This document shows, piece after piece, positions 35,501 through 49,400 of a stretch of DNA of 64,000 nucleotides (within the stretch, counting starts at the first letter, position 1; the number at the start of each line of letters is the position of its first letter). The position numbers were made by a program, and so were the translations under genes. The notes under the pieces are model-generated. The model did no database searches, had not been told where the DNA came from, and was given only the letters and a program-made list of their open reading frames with translations. Source of the stretch: Datnioides undecimradiatus (lineage: Eukaryota; Chordata; Actinopteri; Lobotiformes; Datnioididae); assembly GCA_008933995.1 (NCBI GenBank), contig WARS01000025.1:4881477-4945476 (forward strand). Reading direction: 5' to 3'.

Positions 35501-36380
35501 ATACCTGGTGATAGGAGGGCAGGGGAGGGGTTGCAATGCTTGCTCTGGCAAAACATCTTGTTATTGTGAGTGTGTGACAGAATGTGTGTCAGGGGGTGTG
35601 GTCGTGCAGGGGAGTGGTAATTAATAGGATTGATAAGGTGACGGAGAAAAACACACTCTAAAGGTGATTGGACAGCTGAGGGGGTGTTGCTGGTTCCAAA
35701 TGTTTTGAGGTTTTGCATGAGCCGAATGTATGTGTGAGTCTACGTGTGTTTCTGTCTTTGACCTGAGTGTCTGTGTTTGGGTTTCATTGTCTGCACGATT
35801 GCCTGCGTATGTCCGCCGCCACAAAGCCATATGCGTCGCATTTCAGAACCAACACAATCCCTCTCGGATCATTTTTCATAACATCTCTGATCTCTGCCCC
35901 TCATGGCGAACGGCCTCCTATGTTACACGAGCTGCATGGAAACACAACACCGTTTGGCCCAAAGCTGTCCAAATATGGCCCGCAGCCCGTTTGGTCACGC
36001 CTGCCCACGCCTGAAGGGCCAGCACAAGAAATCGTTCATCATGTTCTTAATTCAATCAACAGCAATTTCATTACTTGAGCACAACAGAGACAGATAACGA
36101 TGGTTCTCATTTTCTCTGCTCTGTCTTTTCAAACCATTCAAGTGTTTTTCAATGGCAAATGTAATTACCAGCAGCACATCTTGTGCAAAATGCTAATAGC
36201 AGCCAAGGACAAAACCCCCTCTGTCTTTACTGGCCAGGCACGGGGAACGTTTTGTGAGCCATAGAATCAACTCATTTAGGCTCTATTTGCCTTTATTATG
36301 TGACCTCAATATCAAGCCTATCATTTTCTCAGCCATTGTTCGAAACCCTCGCCGCTGTCTCTCTCTCTCTCTTGCGCCCC

Positions 36381-36434
36381 CTCCTCCAGTAATCTGCATC
36401 AGTTTTGGTGATAATTATAGCTTTACTGGAGGAG
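36381..36434. other. Perfect 12-base inverted repeat with AT-rich loop
   Basis: CTCCTCCAGTAA at 36381-36392 pairs exactly with TTACTGGAGGAG at 36423-36434 around a 30-base loop containing TAATTATA. It sits inside a larger unique block. It could be a hairpin in RNA or a symmetric protein-binding arrangement. Chance is also possible in a window of this size. Confidence 0.7.
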
Positions 36435-39400
36435 ATGCGACTGGCTGCGAGCGCTGCCGCACGAAAAACAGCAACAGCAAAAAAAAATGAGGAGACTTCC
36501 ATTTTTTTTTTTGGCTCCTTTGGGAGACAGGACTGTGTGGGTGACACTGGGGTGCAAGCAATACTGCTGCTGCTCTTCTGTCCTCTCAGTAAAGTGAGCT
36601 GCAGGGGTGGATGCTTGATGCTGTCATGATTTTATCCCCGGTCTTGTTTCCCCCTCAGTCAGGCATTCGTAAACTCTCTCACACACGCGCACATACAAAA
36701 TAACCAACTGGCCCACTTTAGTGCTGTGAAGGGAACAGTGGTAGTGGTTTCCAGTATCTCTCTTAATGTTTGTGTGTTTGTGTGTGCGCGCGTGTGGTCC
36801 CTTGATACTGAGTGAAAAGTCTGCAGCACATATATGCATGTGTGTAGTCGGTCTCTAAGGGTCTCAATGGTCTGATCCTGTTACGCTAATGGCTGCAGTC
36901 TTGCCATCCTTTAATGGCGTACGGAGTTCACCGGGGACGGATGGATGACACGGTAAAGACGCACACAAACACACACTTGCACACTAGCATGTCGCGTGCT
37001 TGCGTGGACACACACACGAATTGTATGAAGCAACAAAGGAACACATCTCCATTTCTTGGGACTGGTACTTACAGGGGCATTTAATCATAGAGATAACATG
37101 TCTTTCACCTAACAAGGCCTGGCAGTTTAAAATCCCACACAACCCTTCTTCCTCTTCGCATCTCCCTGCCCCTCCTCCCCTCATCTCTGAACATCACTTT
37201 ATCAATTTAAGACAATCGGCGCGTGGACTTCTGCGTAAAACTCCTGCAGCAAAACAGTAAAAACTCATCCCTTTCAAGTATAAATTCCAGTTAAGTCATA
37301 AAGGCAAGATGCTGTGATGTTGTGGAGAATGTGCAGGGTCAGCTCTGTAATTAAGGGCTCCTTGTATAGGAGTGTTTTCCTAACGTTTGGTACAGTGCGC
37401 TTGTTTGGCTGCAGTTTTGCACACTTCCCCTATATCCCTATTTATATCTTTCCAGCTCCTTTGCCTTAGAGGAAGAGAAGTACATTGTTGTTGTTTATTT
37501 GCCCAAGACTGGAAACGCTCACATACAGTATTCCTCTGTCATGAGGGAGCGGCCGTAGCCTTGAGGTTGAAGAAGAGGGGATTATGGTTGAAAAAAAAAA
37601 AAATACTGGCTGGTATCCCAGAAAAGGCTGGGAAGGTGTTGGGGGAGAGAAAGCGTAACGCTCTCCTGTCCTTCAGTAAACACTGTCAAACACTTGAACA
37701 AGACGCTTAATCCCTGATTGCTTAATTGCAAACATTAGTAATCTATAATTGCAGTGGGTAGTGGTAATGTAAAAGCATGGTAAGCAGTAAGTGTGAAGTA
37801 AAGTTACACTTCGTGCCGCAGTGCCTTGCTTTTTTAGGCTATGAAGATATTATTGCTTATTGAATTATTGCTCATATGTAGAAAAACACCCTCCTGATTG
37901 TGCTAATAAAGTTTTTTTAAGCACCAGGACTGGCTGCCAAACCTGTCCTATTTAGCTGTTTGACAGTAAACTCTGACCCGTGACCTGTGCTGTGAGACAC
38001 GAGGAGCTCCTCCCTTGGTGATAGAGGAACCATTGACTTGTGTTTTGCAAATGTTGACATAGTTAACCATTTTACCAGAGACCCTGCAGAGAGGGGGAAC
38101 GGCTCCACCGTGGTCATAAAACACAGCTCAGACTGTAGAAGGGCCTACCTGCATGCGGTCTCATAAACTCGGGTATTTGATCATGGTTTTGCGTGTGTTT
38201 TGACTCGGCGTGTGAGTGCGTGTTTCACGATATTCTTGTGTGTACAGAACAGAGAAGTTACAGCACATATACAAACGCACATACATGCAGTATACATACA
38301 GCACATGCATGGGAGCAGCTCCAGTTTCATATCACATCCGTGCCTTCGTCCTCTAAGGAGTCGAGTTTATCAGGTGTCGGCGAGCCAGGGCTGCGTTGTT
38401 ACAGGCCTTATAAAAAGCCCAGGCTCAGCTTCCTCAGCAGGGGCTCGTTGTTACTACCCTCAGATCTTGGCTGAGGAAACTTCACAGGAACAACTCAGTA
38501 GTAGTAGACAACAGAATATAAAAGAATACAATATGACTTGTCCCCCAGACTTCTTTTCTGTGGTGGTTATGACTTACAAAGTTGTTGTGAGCTGGTCACA
38601 GTGGAGGGGGGTGTACAAATATGCAGGACGGGAGACTGTGCACTTTGATTATGTTTAGGATTCACAATGGTTTTGGCTTAATGTTCAGTTAATATGTATT
38701 GTCAACTTCAACAATTCAAAATCTGGAAGTGTGGAGTTGGAAAGAAGTGAGATTACCAGACCACTACAGTCTATAGATCGGTCTCTGATTGAGGCTTGCG
38801 GCAGACATAGCACTCTTGAGGCTCTGCCTAAACTGTCAGCGTTTTACTTGGATTGTGGGTAATGTAGGCCCCATGCTTTGGAAGAATAGTGTGTGAAGAA
38901 TAGTGTGTGAAGTACAATTTATTATATATCTGGTTTTGCTGTCATGATGTTGCTAGTTTGTCCATTTTAAGTCTTACAATGTAAAAAGAGTGTAACGTCA
39001 ATGCTACGATTCCACATTCGCCAACCAACCCAACTGTAACCATAAGAGGCTTATTCTGGCTTGTGTCTTTGCAAGTGGATATTGTCTAGCAAATGAGGTT
39101 TTTGTAGAATAACAAATGAATTATACTGCGTATAAACTAAATCATTAAATTAACTGCGAACATGATTCATGCAGCATTGAGTTTCCCACAGATGTAATAT
39201 AAACTTTGCAGAGGGTTGCAGAAAAAGTGGTTGGATTGGGAAAAAATGTACTTGGCTGAATTTCCCATGAAGATCCAAATCACCGGAAACCGTCACAATA
39301 TACGCAGGGTTTCCTGGAAATACAGATCATCGGCAATAGTGAGTCATTACACACTGAACCTATTAAAACAGCCAATTAACTTCATTTGAATGAAGGTGAC

Positions 39401-42400
39401 CCCTCAGACCAAAATCACCTCAAGCAGGTGGTGGACGCACGGAAGAAATCATAGTGGCTGAGCAGCTGCGTCACTGCAACACACTTTAGTGACCATTACC
39501 TTTTGGCCAGTGTGAGCGCCGTTTCTAATTCTGTCCTCCTGATGGCCTGTAGCGCGGATGACCACAAAAGGTCTTGTTTGTTTATCAGCTCTTTTTCCGA
39601 CCCTTGTTTCCATTCCCGAAAAGAGATACGCTCGCGCTATCAGGGCTACTTAGGCTCATCCAGGAGCCTTAAACAGAGATCCCCTGTCTGTCACTCGGGC
39701 GGCACCCACATTATTTGAAACCCTGCTGCTATCACAGCTGTGGCGAGCGTGCGTCTGCTTCAGATTTGGGAGGCCTCCTGCTAATCCTGCTCCTTTGCTG
39801 ATCACCTTTTATCCCCGTGACGCTTTCCAAAACGGTGCACGCCTCTCACACAAATTTATTCACAATTAACCCTTCGTAATTCACCCACGCGTCCTCTGGA
39901 GAAGCGCCATTGTTATCTTTTTATGAAACATTGCGCATGCCTTGGTAGTTTTGTCGCTCATCGGGTTTTGCACGCCATATTTACCTTTTTCACCCACTGC
40001 CTCGCCACTTCACACACTGTAGAACAGGTGGGGTTGGTTCCCGGTGATTATGTTGGGAGAACAAACAATGTATCTAATTTGCTTAGGGAAAATTGCCTGG
40101 CCTACTGGAAAGTCCGTGTTTGTATTGTGCGAGATGTGGAAAAAGAAACTCCAGGTGGCTTATTCTCACTGTTTGATCTGGGTCTAGACACGAGCACTCA
40201 CACTTCAGTGCACATAGATTGAATGTGGGAGACGATGTAAAATATGCAGTATACTGACAGCCATCTTTTAATGCAGCAATTTGTGTGTATGTCACATTAT
40301 ACGAGGTTTAAGCCATATGAAGTGTGCTGTGAAACATGCTTTTAAAGGTATAGCTAGTTATTATTTCCTGTATTGTTGAACTGCTGTGTGGGATGACTAC
40401 TTGCAGCTTGATATAATAGCTTTTTGGTCGTTGTTTATACGACGCTCTTTATCTTCTCCTCCACTTCTCCATTCTTATCCAGCTCCCATTCCCATTCGCT
40501 GCCTGTAATGAAATTGCTCTCATACCATTTCATTCATCAACTCCAGAGTCACTAAGAGTAATGGTAATGAGGTAATGGGTGATGTCTGCTTCTCCTTCCG
40601 TTGCCTTTCCCAACACTCCCCCGTTATCCATCTTCCTCCTCCCTGCCTTCTATTACACACCAGTCACTGCCTCTTTAATGGAGTGAATCTCACTGTTGTT
40701 AATTACCTTTTTTCCCCCCTCCCTCGCTCTTTGCAGACTTTAATGTATTACGCCGATTTTAATCGAGGCATTTCTGAGCTTTTGTTCTTATTCAAGTCAT
40801 AACAACACTCATGCCACTTGTGGGGTGAACGCCGATGAATACAAGCTGAAGAAGATGCCAGAAAAATCACAGTAAGAACTATTATCCTGTAAAAACTAAT
40901 TTGATTTGCAAATTACAAAATATGCGGTGAAAGTAGTTTTCATTTTCCCATTAGTGACCCTTCACCTCTTTGGAAATAATGGTAGGGCGCACTGTCCCGT
41001 GCTGCGCATAAAATTACATTGAAAAAATAATTTTGCTACATCGAGGTTAGTTTAAGATGATCCGAAAGGTGGACGGAAAGTTCAAACTTAACCATTACTC
41101 CAGACTCCAGCTGAGCTTTTAACATTTCAGGATGAAAATCAGAGACCCGCAAAAGCTCCCGGGTTACATGTCAACGGCCAAAGTTGAAAATACCTGCAGG
41201 AGACATGGAAATAACTCCGCAGTCTGTTCTTGTGTTGTAGGTCAATGCTAGTCATTTCATATAATAACAATAGCAGACAGTTGTTTCTTTTTAACATAAT
41301 ACTGCTCTGATGTTTACCATGGACATATGCTTATATAATTTGCTTGAACAAACTGTAACAGGGTTTTTCCAGCAATGGCTAACCTGTAACCAGTCACGCT
41401 TAGCCATATGCTAACTCTTGGCCTTGGATTAGCCTACTGTTGACATGCTAGCATGTTGCTTAGAGCAGACAAGTACATTGTTTAATCCATTTCTTACACT
41501 TTTAGCAATATATTTTATTTATTTTGAGAGGTTATTATTAAAAAATATTTTATGTTGATCATCCGTAGCTCGCAGGAACAATTGACGTTCATCAGGACAA
41601 GAAATGAAGAAAGGGAGCATTGTGGGCCTACTGGACGCTTCGGCATCTAGCTGTAACATTTAGATTTTGGAAGAGGCAGCATGGCATTAGGTTTTATGAA
41701 GCAATGTTAAGTGCAGCCTGGATGTTTTCTTTGGCATAGATGAGACAGAGAACGACTGCTACTGGCTACAAAATGCCTCCAACTCCAAGTCACACTACAT
41801 CGATGGCAACCGTTGCCTGGCCAAAACCAGGCTTCGAGGAAAATATTGTCCGTCCGTGGCCAATAGACTAAATGTTATAGTCCCAAAGAAAGCACAAAAA
41901 CACAAAAGCCTATTATAGACTTTCCATGTTTGTGCTGGCTGCAGCTGCATCAAGATATTTGTCTGAGGAGGTTTTCCATGATAAAATACATAAAAATTTG
42001 TTTTGCAACTAATAAGCGAATGACACAAGGGATCTGCAGTGTTAAGTCAAAGAAGAGACCTCACTAGATCAACATTCAACGACTACTGAATTTAAATACA
42101 TATACAGCACATTATAATGATAAAGTTGTCCTCATATGGGTGTAGAAACACTGAAAATGTGAGGTATCGCGTATGCATCACATTTCTCAAAAGATATTTC
42201 CCATCCCCCTGAAGAAGCCTCCCGGATTTTTCTCTTTTTGGTAGCGAATGGTTTCTTTAGGGGACAAATGCAAATACAATCCACAAGGCATTGTGTAGCA
42301 AAGAAAGACACAACACACCCAATCATAGACAATAGACCTGAGTGACACACTGTTCTCATAGGATCACATTTCTGCGGCTTTCATAACCAAAGACGTTAAG

Positions 42401-43481
42401 CTATGAGGCGTCCCATATTCTAATGTATGTAAAAACCTTTCGGGTTCTTACAGAGAGTGTCCTTGCAGCAAGGTGAAGATGTGTAAATTGTGTTACAGTG
42501 TGTCTGTATGAAATCAGGTTATTATTGAGATTGGGGGGGGGGGGGTTCAATCACGGTGCTGATTGCCAAGTGCAAGTGAAGAACAGCGGAGATTGATCAC
42601 AAATGTAATTTTTGACATAGGCTTTCTGATTCGAGCGGAGAGAGCTGATCTGAATATCTCAAATCAGGTTATATTGACCCGCTGGCTTTCATTTCTCCAT
42701 TTGCAAGTGTGATTTCTAGCACGTGTGAATGTGCATATAGGCTTTGTGTGCAGGCGCAGTTATTTCTGGGTGCGCCAGTTCAATTTCCTGTTTCAACGTG
42801 TCATTATTTGTGGCATGAAGAGAAAGAGGTGTTAGAAAGCTTGAGTGCTCCTTCTGTGTCCTTACCTCAAGCAAATTCATAACATACAATCAGAAGGTGC
42901 AAATGTTCAGACAGAGGAATCAGATTCTTCTTTTTGCTTCATGTTTGATAATGACTGTCCCAAAGATCATTCATAAATCATCAATTTATGAAGTTATATC
43001 CTGGTTTCAGCCACTCGAAATAAAGGATTTCCACAATAAATACCAACAGATATTATAATATTTTTGACATTGGTGTCAATCAACAAATCTTGCAAGAGTC
43101 TCAGGGGTTAATCTGGGAATTATTGGGTAGAATACAGCCAAAGGTAATGTGTCGAGCTGTAACACAGTTAAACAGTGATTGCTTATTACAAACAGATAAC
43201 AAAAACTAATATTTACTCTATCATTTCTGACTTTTTCTGACCTTATGCAATGCCAGGAGATAACACCCTAAAGGAAATCATTGAACAAAACAAAATATAC
43301 CACAATTGCATCAAAATTCATACATTTTACAATAAAAAGGAATATTAACTGTTTTTATTCTTCTTTCTTTGTATGAATTTCAAAAATGTGACCAGTCTTG
43401 ATAACAAATATGATGATCAATGCAGCTTTCCATTGAAACAAAGTCTTTTATTAATGATCAATGCAGCTTTATTTAGAAAAT

Positions 43482-43575
43482 CACCAGCAGTGATTCAGGG
43501 AAGAGGTTCCCAGTCAAGGGTTCAGGTCCCCCACCGAAGGGTCACAAGACAGAGCTGCTAGATGATTAATAGGAC
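43482..43575. mobile_element. Fragment of a fish 'GGGTCACAAGA' interspersed repeat
   Basis: AGGTCCCCCACCGAAGGGTC followed by ACAAGA and, a little later, AGATGATTAATAGGACA resembles, from memory, a common teleost non-autonomous repeat in which a 'gggtcaca' motif is followed by 'agatgattaatgggac'. Only about 90 bases are recognisable. Confidence 0.45.
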
Positions 43576-45642
43576 ACAAAATCAAAAGCACTAATCATAG
43601 TATGCCGTTTTCCCTTATGTAAGCATAAACAAGTTGACTTGGCCTAGCTGTGCTCATCTCCAAGAGCAATTATAGTTTTCTTTGTCTGGTGGCAGTGGGG
43701 CAGACGTAACAGGGACAGCTTCCTCTTTTAGGGAATTGTGGGGATTTTTATCTCGGCGATTGAGCTTTTGTTTGTGGCGCAAATATGGAGAGGGGCATTT
43801 GAGAGACAGAGAGTGAGACACAGAAGGGAAACAAAATGCAGAAATAGATTTGGAGAAGTGGTTACTTTCGAAGTTGATGACAAAATAATAGTTAAAATAA
43901 CAAATGCACATTGATGCCTTCTACTAAGGGGTTTTTTTTTTTCATTCTTACTGTAAACTTGTGTCGTGCAAACATCTTCTGCAGTCAAACAGCAGCACAC
44001 AGCGGTCCACAGATCTCCCTTTGCAGGGCAAAGGTCAGTCAGTCTGCAGCAGATGTTAAAAGGTCAAATCACAAGCCACCGTGAGCGTGTCGGTGGTGAA
44101 TACGCTCCAGTGTTCCTTCTCTGCCGTCTGTCTCGTCTACCATCTGAATTTGGTTCAACTCACATGTGGGCCGACACTGACAGAGGAGACGGATGAACCG
44201 GCAGCCTGTTTTTCAAAGTAACACCTCGGACAAATGCACAGACTGTTGGCATCCCCTAACTGTGTGTTCAGGCAGAACAAAAAGAGCATTTTAAAGAACT
44301 CAGAGGACTCCATCTCAGATTGGCGATGCAAAGTGACACATAGGTCTTAAACTTACAGAAATGACAGGAAAAGAGAAAGACTGGATTTAAATATCAGGAA
44401 GATAGGTGAGGTTTTAGGTCTGTCAGAGGCTGAGACGAAGGGACTGTTGCGCAATGGCTGTTTGTAGCAAATCAACACAAAAAGTGCAGCGTTTTAAAAT
44501 AGAAATGATTGGACAACTGTACAAATTTGTGTAAAAGAATGACTCTGGGGCTAAAATTTGCCGCGCTAACCAACCCCACGTTAACTCCTTGGAGTTTCTT
44601 TCAGCAGCTCAGATAATCACCTGCAATAAAGAGCGGCCTTCTACCCTCTGTCCTCGCACAGAGGTTGAAGACGGCACTAAAACAGGACAAAAGCTGGGAA
44701 ATCAGCACATGACGCAGGACCGAACGCCTGAAACGTAAGGGCCTAAAGGTCACACAGCCACGGTTGCAGGTACAAAGACACAATCAGTTCTGGTCAATAT
44801 GGCTTCCAGCTGTTCACTGCCACATGCTTTGGCTGCCGCAAGACACTTACTCACATTTTAAGCTTCGTAAACAATGATTTCATCACACGGAAGGAAAAAA
44901 AAACAGTAAGCAGCTATGTTTGGCACGCTCTGAATGAAATCTGGCAGAGTTGCCGCTTCTCATTCTGCAGTGTAAGCTAACAAGTTATACAGAACAAGAT
45001 GATTCAAGACTCGGAGTGCTCTATTTTGTCCTTGAATGGCAAGTACGATCAGCCGTTTCACTGGAACTCTTCCAGCGGCCAGTTCATCAACATCTCATTT
45101 GTTTAAAGGACTGAGACCATACCTAAAGAGGAACCTTAAGCACTGAGATTTTCCATCTCATAAACCTTCATCTTGCGGTTGCGTTTACTCATAGCTCATT
45201 TTTCTTTTTGCTACCAAACAATCAGACTTGCAGGCTCAAGGTTGTTTTCCGTGTTGCCTTGTTGAAAGGGGTCCGCAAAACCATCGTTACTGATCGGCTC
45301 AATAACAACTTTTATGTCTCTGAGACAGTTAAATGTGAGCCGCCTTGTCAACACTCAAACATGTAGAGATATTCTGACGAGTTCTTATTTTACTGACATA
45401 TCTACACTCACTCACACACACACATAGGATCCACAGGAAGCGTTTAGCCTCTAGCTCTCTAGTCAGAGGACCTACCAGGCTGCATGGCTCATTACAGCTC
45501 CTTAGCCCTCCTCCGCAGCCCTGTAATTATAAATCCCCTGACAACCCATCCACATAAAGCCTCTCATTAGCATACAGGAGCACAGGAAAGTATGAGTTCA
45601 TCACTGTCCAAGATTTCCATCTAACTACCCCTGGGGTTTTAA

Positions 45643-45650
45643 ATTTGCAT
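45643..45650 (+). promoter_or_regulatory. Octamer (POU) motif ATTTGCAT in a unique block
   Basis: A perfect octamer lies in a complex, repeat-free stretch at about 45480-45740 that also has TGTAATTATAAAT at about 45522. Such clustering is common in developmental enhancers, but function here is only inferred. Confidence 0.4.
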
Positions 45651-45889
45651 GGGCAAAATGGCCTGTTTGTTGACAGTGCAGCCGAAAGGGGAAGTTTGGA
45701 CTGGTTCAGATCTGCTGCGTTTGAAGTGTTTACATATCACATGCCTGCGCAGGGGCTGCAGGAGTGTTTAATCTGGGTGTTTGTGTTGCAGCAAGAAGGG
45801 GCAAGACTGATTTGGTTGGTGAAGGCAGAGGCGATGCAATCAGCGTAGGCAAATGCTACAGTCTGAGAGGACTGTTTACGCTTATCAGC

Positions 45890-45912
45890 CACACACACAC
45901 ACACACACACAC
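45890..45912. repeat. CA microsatellite
   Basis: A perfect CA repeat of 23 bases. Confidence 0.95.
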
Positions 45913-46454
45913 CATCCGTTCGGTACACACCCGCGCAGGCACTCATAGCGTTTGCTCTCAAACGCAAATTCACACACACCCTTGGTATTCAGTGGTGCAG
46001 GGACTATCAGACAAACTTGTTATGGTACACAGAGAGCAGTTTGACAGATAAACTGAAATCCACACATCATCTGCTGTCATTAGTCGGCCTTTGTTGATTT
46101 AGAGACAAGTCCTTGGCGGTACAGTCAGCTGTGTGTTTTTCCAACAAACTCGCTGTCCCTGGGCTGTTTTGTTCCCCAGCATGCCCCCCAGGACATGCAA
46201 ACACAGCCAATACTATCTCCTCACTCATGGTATCCCTGTAGATCCTCATGAGACTCCACGATTTGCATCGCAAACGGCCGGACATTTTGTGACGCCGGGG
46301 TAGATCACGACCCTAAACAAATGGATATATTGCTCCTGAATCATTATCACTTGTGATTCCCACATTTCGCCTGTCCAATAGAGTTCATGACAAGATACCC
46401 GAATAACTCAGCCTCGGATGTAATTTCATAGTGTTTATTGTACCCCAATTTGGT

Positions 46455-46468
46455 GTTGCCATAGCAAC
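46455..46468. promoter_or_regulatory. Consensus RFX X-box
   Basis: GTTGCCATAGCAAC fits the RFX-factor X-box (GTNRCC, spacer, RGYAAC) at every position and is almost a perfect palindrome. RFX factors control cilia genes and enhancers in neural and sensory cells. No promoter or exon is seen beside it, so a distal element is the likelier reading. Confidence 0.55.
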
Positions 46469-49400
46469 AGGGGCTCCTCTAGGGGACCACGTCCCAAGAA
46501 AACACATGGAATCAAAAACGCTTACTCTTACCAACTTTCCAGTGTCGGAAACTGCGTGGAGGGAGGTGGTTTTGGACTGTTTCGCTGAAACATTATGACA
46601 CTTGCGTATCCTAAAGTGGCCTCTGCGGAGAAGAGAAAACCTTTGGGTTTTCGAGCAAAATGACTTTTTTTTTTGTTATGATCTTGTTTTTTTTTCTCGT
46701 TTCCTTCATTACTGGAAAGTTGTCTTTCCATTTTTCATCCATCCAATGATTTTGAGCCCCGTGTCACCAGGGAACACAACAAACGTGGCTACGGGCTTTC
46801 ATCTATCACTTTTTGTTTTCTGTCTGCCAACATACACCCATTAAAAACTTATTGTGTTGGATCACGAGACGAGCTGCGGATCGCCCATGCGTTTCCCACG
46901 TGCCCACACTGTTCCCTCTCTGTGCCAGTCTTGTTTGGCACTGGCTGTTTCTCTCCACAGATATAAGAGGCCCATTGAACTGGCGAGGCCCCGGCAGACA
47001 GTTCTGCGGGGGTCGGGGCGGCTTGCTAACAACAAGCCGCCTATTATGACTACAAGACAGATGCAGGTTGTGGTGTGGTATGTTTGCTGGAAAATGATAG
47101 TAGGTCTGTGTGTGTGTGCAAGAGTTGTTGTGGAGTCTCATCAAATGACCATTGTTGATTATGTCTATGATGTAGGTCAATGGAGTTCTCCGCCCGCCCC
47201 TACTCACTGGACTTTTTGACCTCTTGCTTTTGTGAGAGGCTCCTTTTAGAGCCACTGGCCTGTGGAGAGGGCGGCCCAGGAGGGGGTTTCGTATGCGTGT
47301 GTGTGTGTTTGTGTCCTGCTGCGAGAGTGAATGATGTCACCGATCCCTGTAGTACAATCGGCCCCGTTGATGTCTCCAGGCAGACTGAAAAGAAAGGCAG
47401 TGTTCATTGTCCCGCCCTGTGGCTACACTACACTGTTATTGACCATTCTGGTCACCACCCAGGATTAAGATACACTACAAACTGTACTTATCTCTTTTTA
47501 GCGGCAGACAATGGTGAATTAACCTTAAAGGAATATGATCCCTTAATGGGGCAGTATGGAAAGTCTTAAAGTGACTCAACTGAATAAATCAGCTGCTGCT
47601 ACCCAGAAGAGGAAAATGTGTAGTTGTATATAGCAACACAGCATGAAAAGATTTTTTAAAATTACAGTTTCGGAGCGCTCAAAGCTAATTGTACTTCATC
47701 TTTTGACATTTTAAAGAACATGCTTCTTCTTTTGCCCATGTGAGTTATATTTTGATTACATTGCACAGTGATATTTGCAATTCCCGGTGCATTTAGTTCG
47801 GGGCTGGAGATTACGCCTCTCATATTTACCCCGGATCCTGCCAAAAGTCTTTAGTTTTCAGGGATAAATTTTGAAATGAGGAGAAAGAAAAATAAATATT
47901 GGTTTTCTCTCAAACTTTCAGTCAGCTACAGTTTGGAGCGAGCGAGTTTCAGATATTTTCTTTTGCCTGTGACTCCTTGCAATTAAGTTATATTTACTTC
48001 TGACATGTCATAACAGGATATGACCATAATGTGGACAAAAAGTCATTTTTCCTTCTCAGGTTGCATAATTTTAGGGGACTTTTGGAGGCAAGAAAAGGTA
48101 TAAGTGTACATCATTTCACAAGAAAAGCCTAAGATAAACACTATTTCACGTAACTGTGTATTTATTTTCTTTTTCTGTCCCTTTAATCTTCTGTAAGTAC
48201 AGATTTAGGCGCCGGTGCGCTAACCCCCTGTTTTATGATATTATTATTCTAAATGTATTAAAGCTAATTACCAGTTATGATGCAGTTAATAAAAAGATGG
48301 CTAAACTTTGTCAATAAGGCATTTTGTAAGCTTTTACCATATTATTAACACTATTCCCTTTTGTATTTGTACATGGTTCATTAACACTTAATGATGTTTA
48401 TAATATCTTTGTAAGCTACTACATGCTCCATGTTACATACAGTAGCACGTTAATATGCTACACCTGTTGTCATTTTACTTAGAGTAAATGAAGGTCAATT
48501 GCAGGTATAGCTAAACAGCATTAAACATGAACAAAACCGTATTGTATGTCATAAAATGTTAACACTGTTCATAAATATGTTCAACACACATGAATACATA
48601 ATGTATAAATTTAAAGCTATGCTATATAGAAGCATTTGTAGCTTTTTATAGAGTGATGCTTCATGAGAAGAGTTAGAGTTGTTGACAAATACATCAATAA
48701 ACAGTTAATTGATTATAAATTATATATGCTTACTGATGCTAAATGGAGTAAAGCACCTTAATTAAATGTTATTGACAGACTACAAAGAAGCTGTAGCTCA
48801 ACTTTTGAAGAAACCTGATCTGACTTCTTTCTATACCCCTATTGGCAACTCGCATCTGGATCATGTGATACTGTGAGCACAGTCAAATGAGAGCTGCCTG
48901 GAGAATGTTTGCCCCCAAGTACCCTGTGTTTACCCCCTGAAAGCTAATCTTTTGCCATCAAAATGTTCGGCATGACACAAGCCTGACTTATGGACTGTAA
49001 CATAGTGGCCACTTGTGTGCACGCAACTGCATGCATAAATCAGGTGCACGTGTTTACGTATGCTATTCCATGCACACATGCATGCATTTGTGGTCAAGGA
49101 GACTGGAACTTGTTAGTCGCCGTGAAGGTCGTTTCTGCTTTTAAACTGCTCTCCCACGTGTAATTAGGCCTGATGAAGTGTGACACATTCTGCATGATAC
49201 TGTGAAAGGTCACATGTACCAAGGTAAAGCAACCAACCTGATGACCTCTGTGCATCAGGAATAACAACAACACACAGGCGTAAACATGCTCAGCTGGTCT
49301 TTCATGGATGGTCATGGCCACCACAGCCCTGCTCCATCAGTGTAAATCCCATATTCCTTGAACCAAACCCCCTGTTATCCCTGTAGCTAAGAGACACTGG

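Larger units (their letters stand above)
26250..35800. other. Gene desert, first part
   Basis: No exon can be supported on either strand. Open frames here are short, lack domains, and often mirror each other antisense. Visible contents: a possible SINE head on the minus strand near 28.9 kb, a likely repeat at about 28.96-29.25 kb (ATGCATCATGGGAATTATAG), GCTAAC-rich repeat-like text at 29.7-30.1 kb, a CA microsatellite at 30402-30427, a short tandem of CTGCCTTGTTG at about 30667-30700, and an old element at 32.2-32.5 kb. The remainder is plain AT-rich DNA. Confidence 0.6.
35800..47600. other. Gene desert, middle part, with candidate conserved blocks
   Basis: No exon is supported. Blocks that are complex in sequence, free of simple repeats and rich in homeodomain-type ATTA/TAAT cores stand out at about 35870-36300, 39380-39860, 40480-40800 and 45480-45740. 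They look like possible conserved non-coding elements. A probable old repeat lies at about 38700-38990, with a small direct duplication (GAATAGTGTGTGA twice, from about 38883). A 13-base G-run is at 42533-42545, and a direct repeat of ATGATCAATGCAGCTTT lies at about 43413-43470. Long frames at 46806-47255 and 47180-47569 overlap antisense and show no domain. Confidence 0.55.

Noticed and set aside
38200-38658. 152-codon open frame on the + strand
   Set aside because: Composition looks random and no family is recognisable.
46806-47255. 149-codon frame on the - strand overlapping + strand frames at 46813-47219
   Set aside because: Mutually antisense frames in the same stretch with no domain on either side suggest chance openness.
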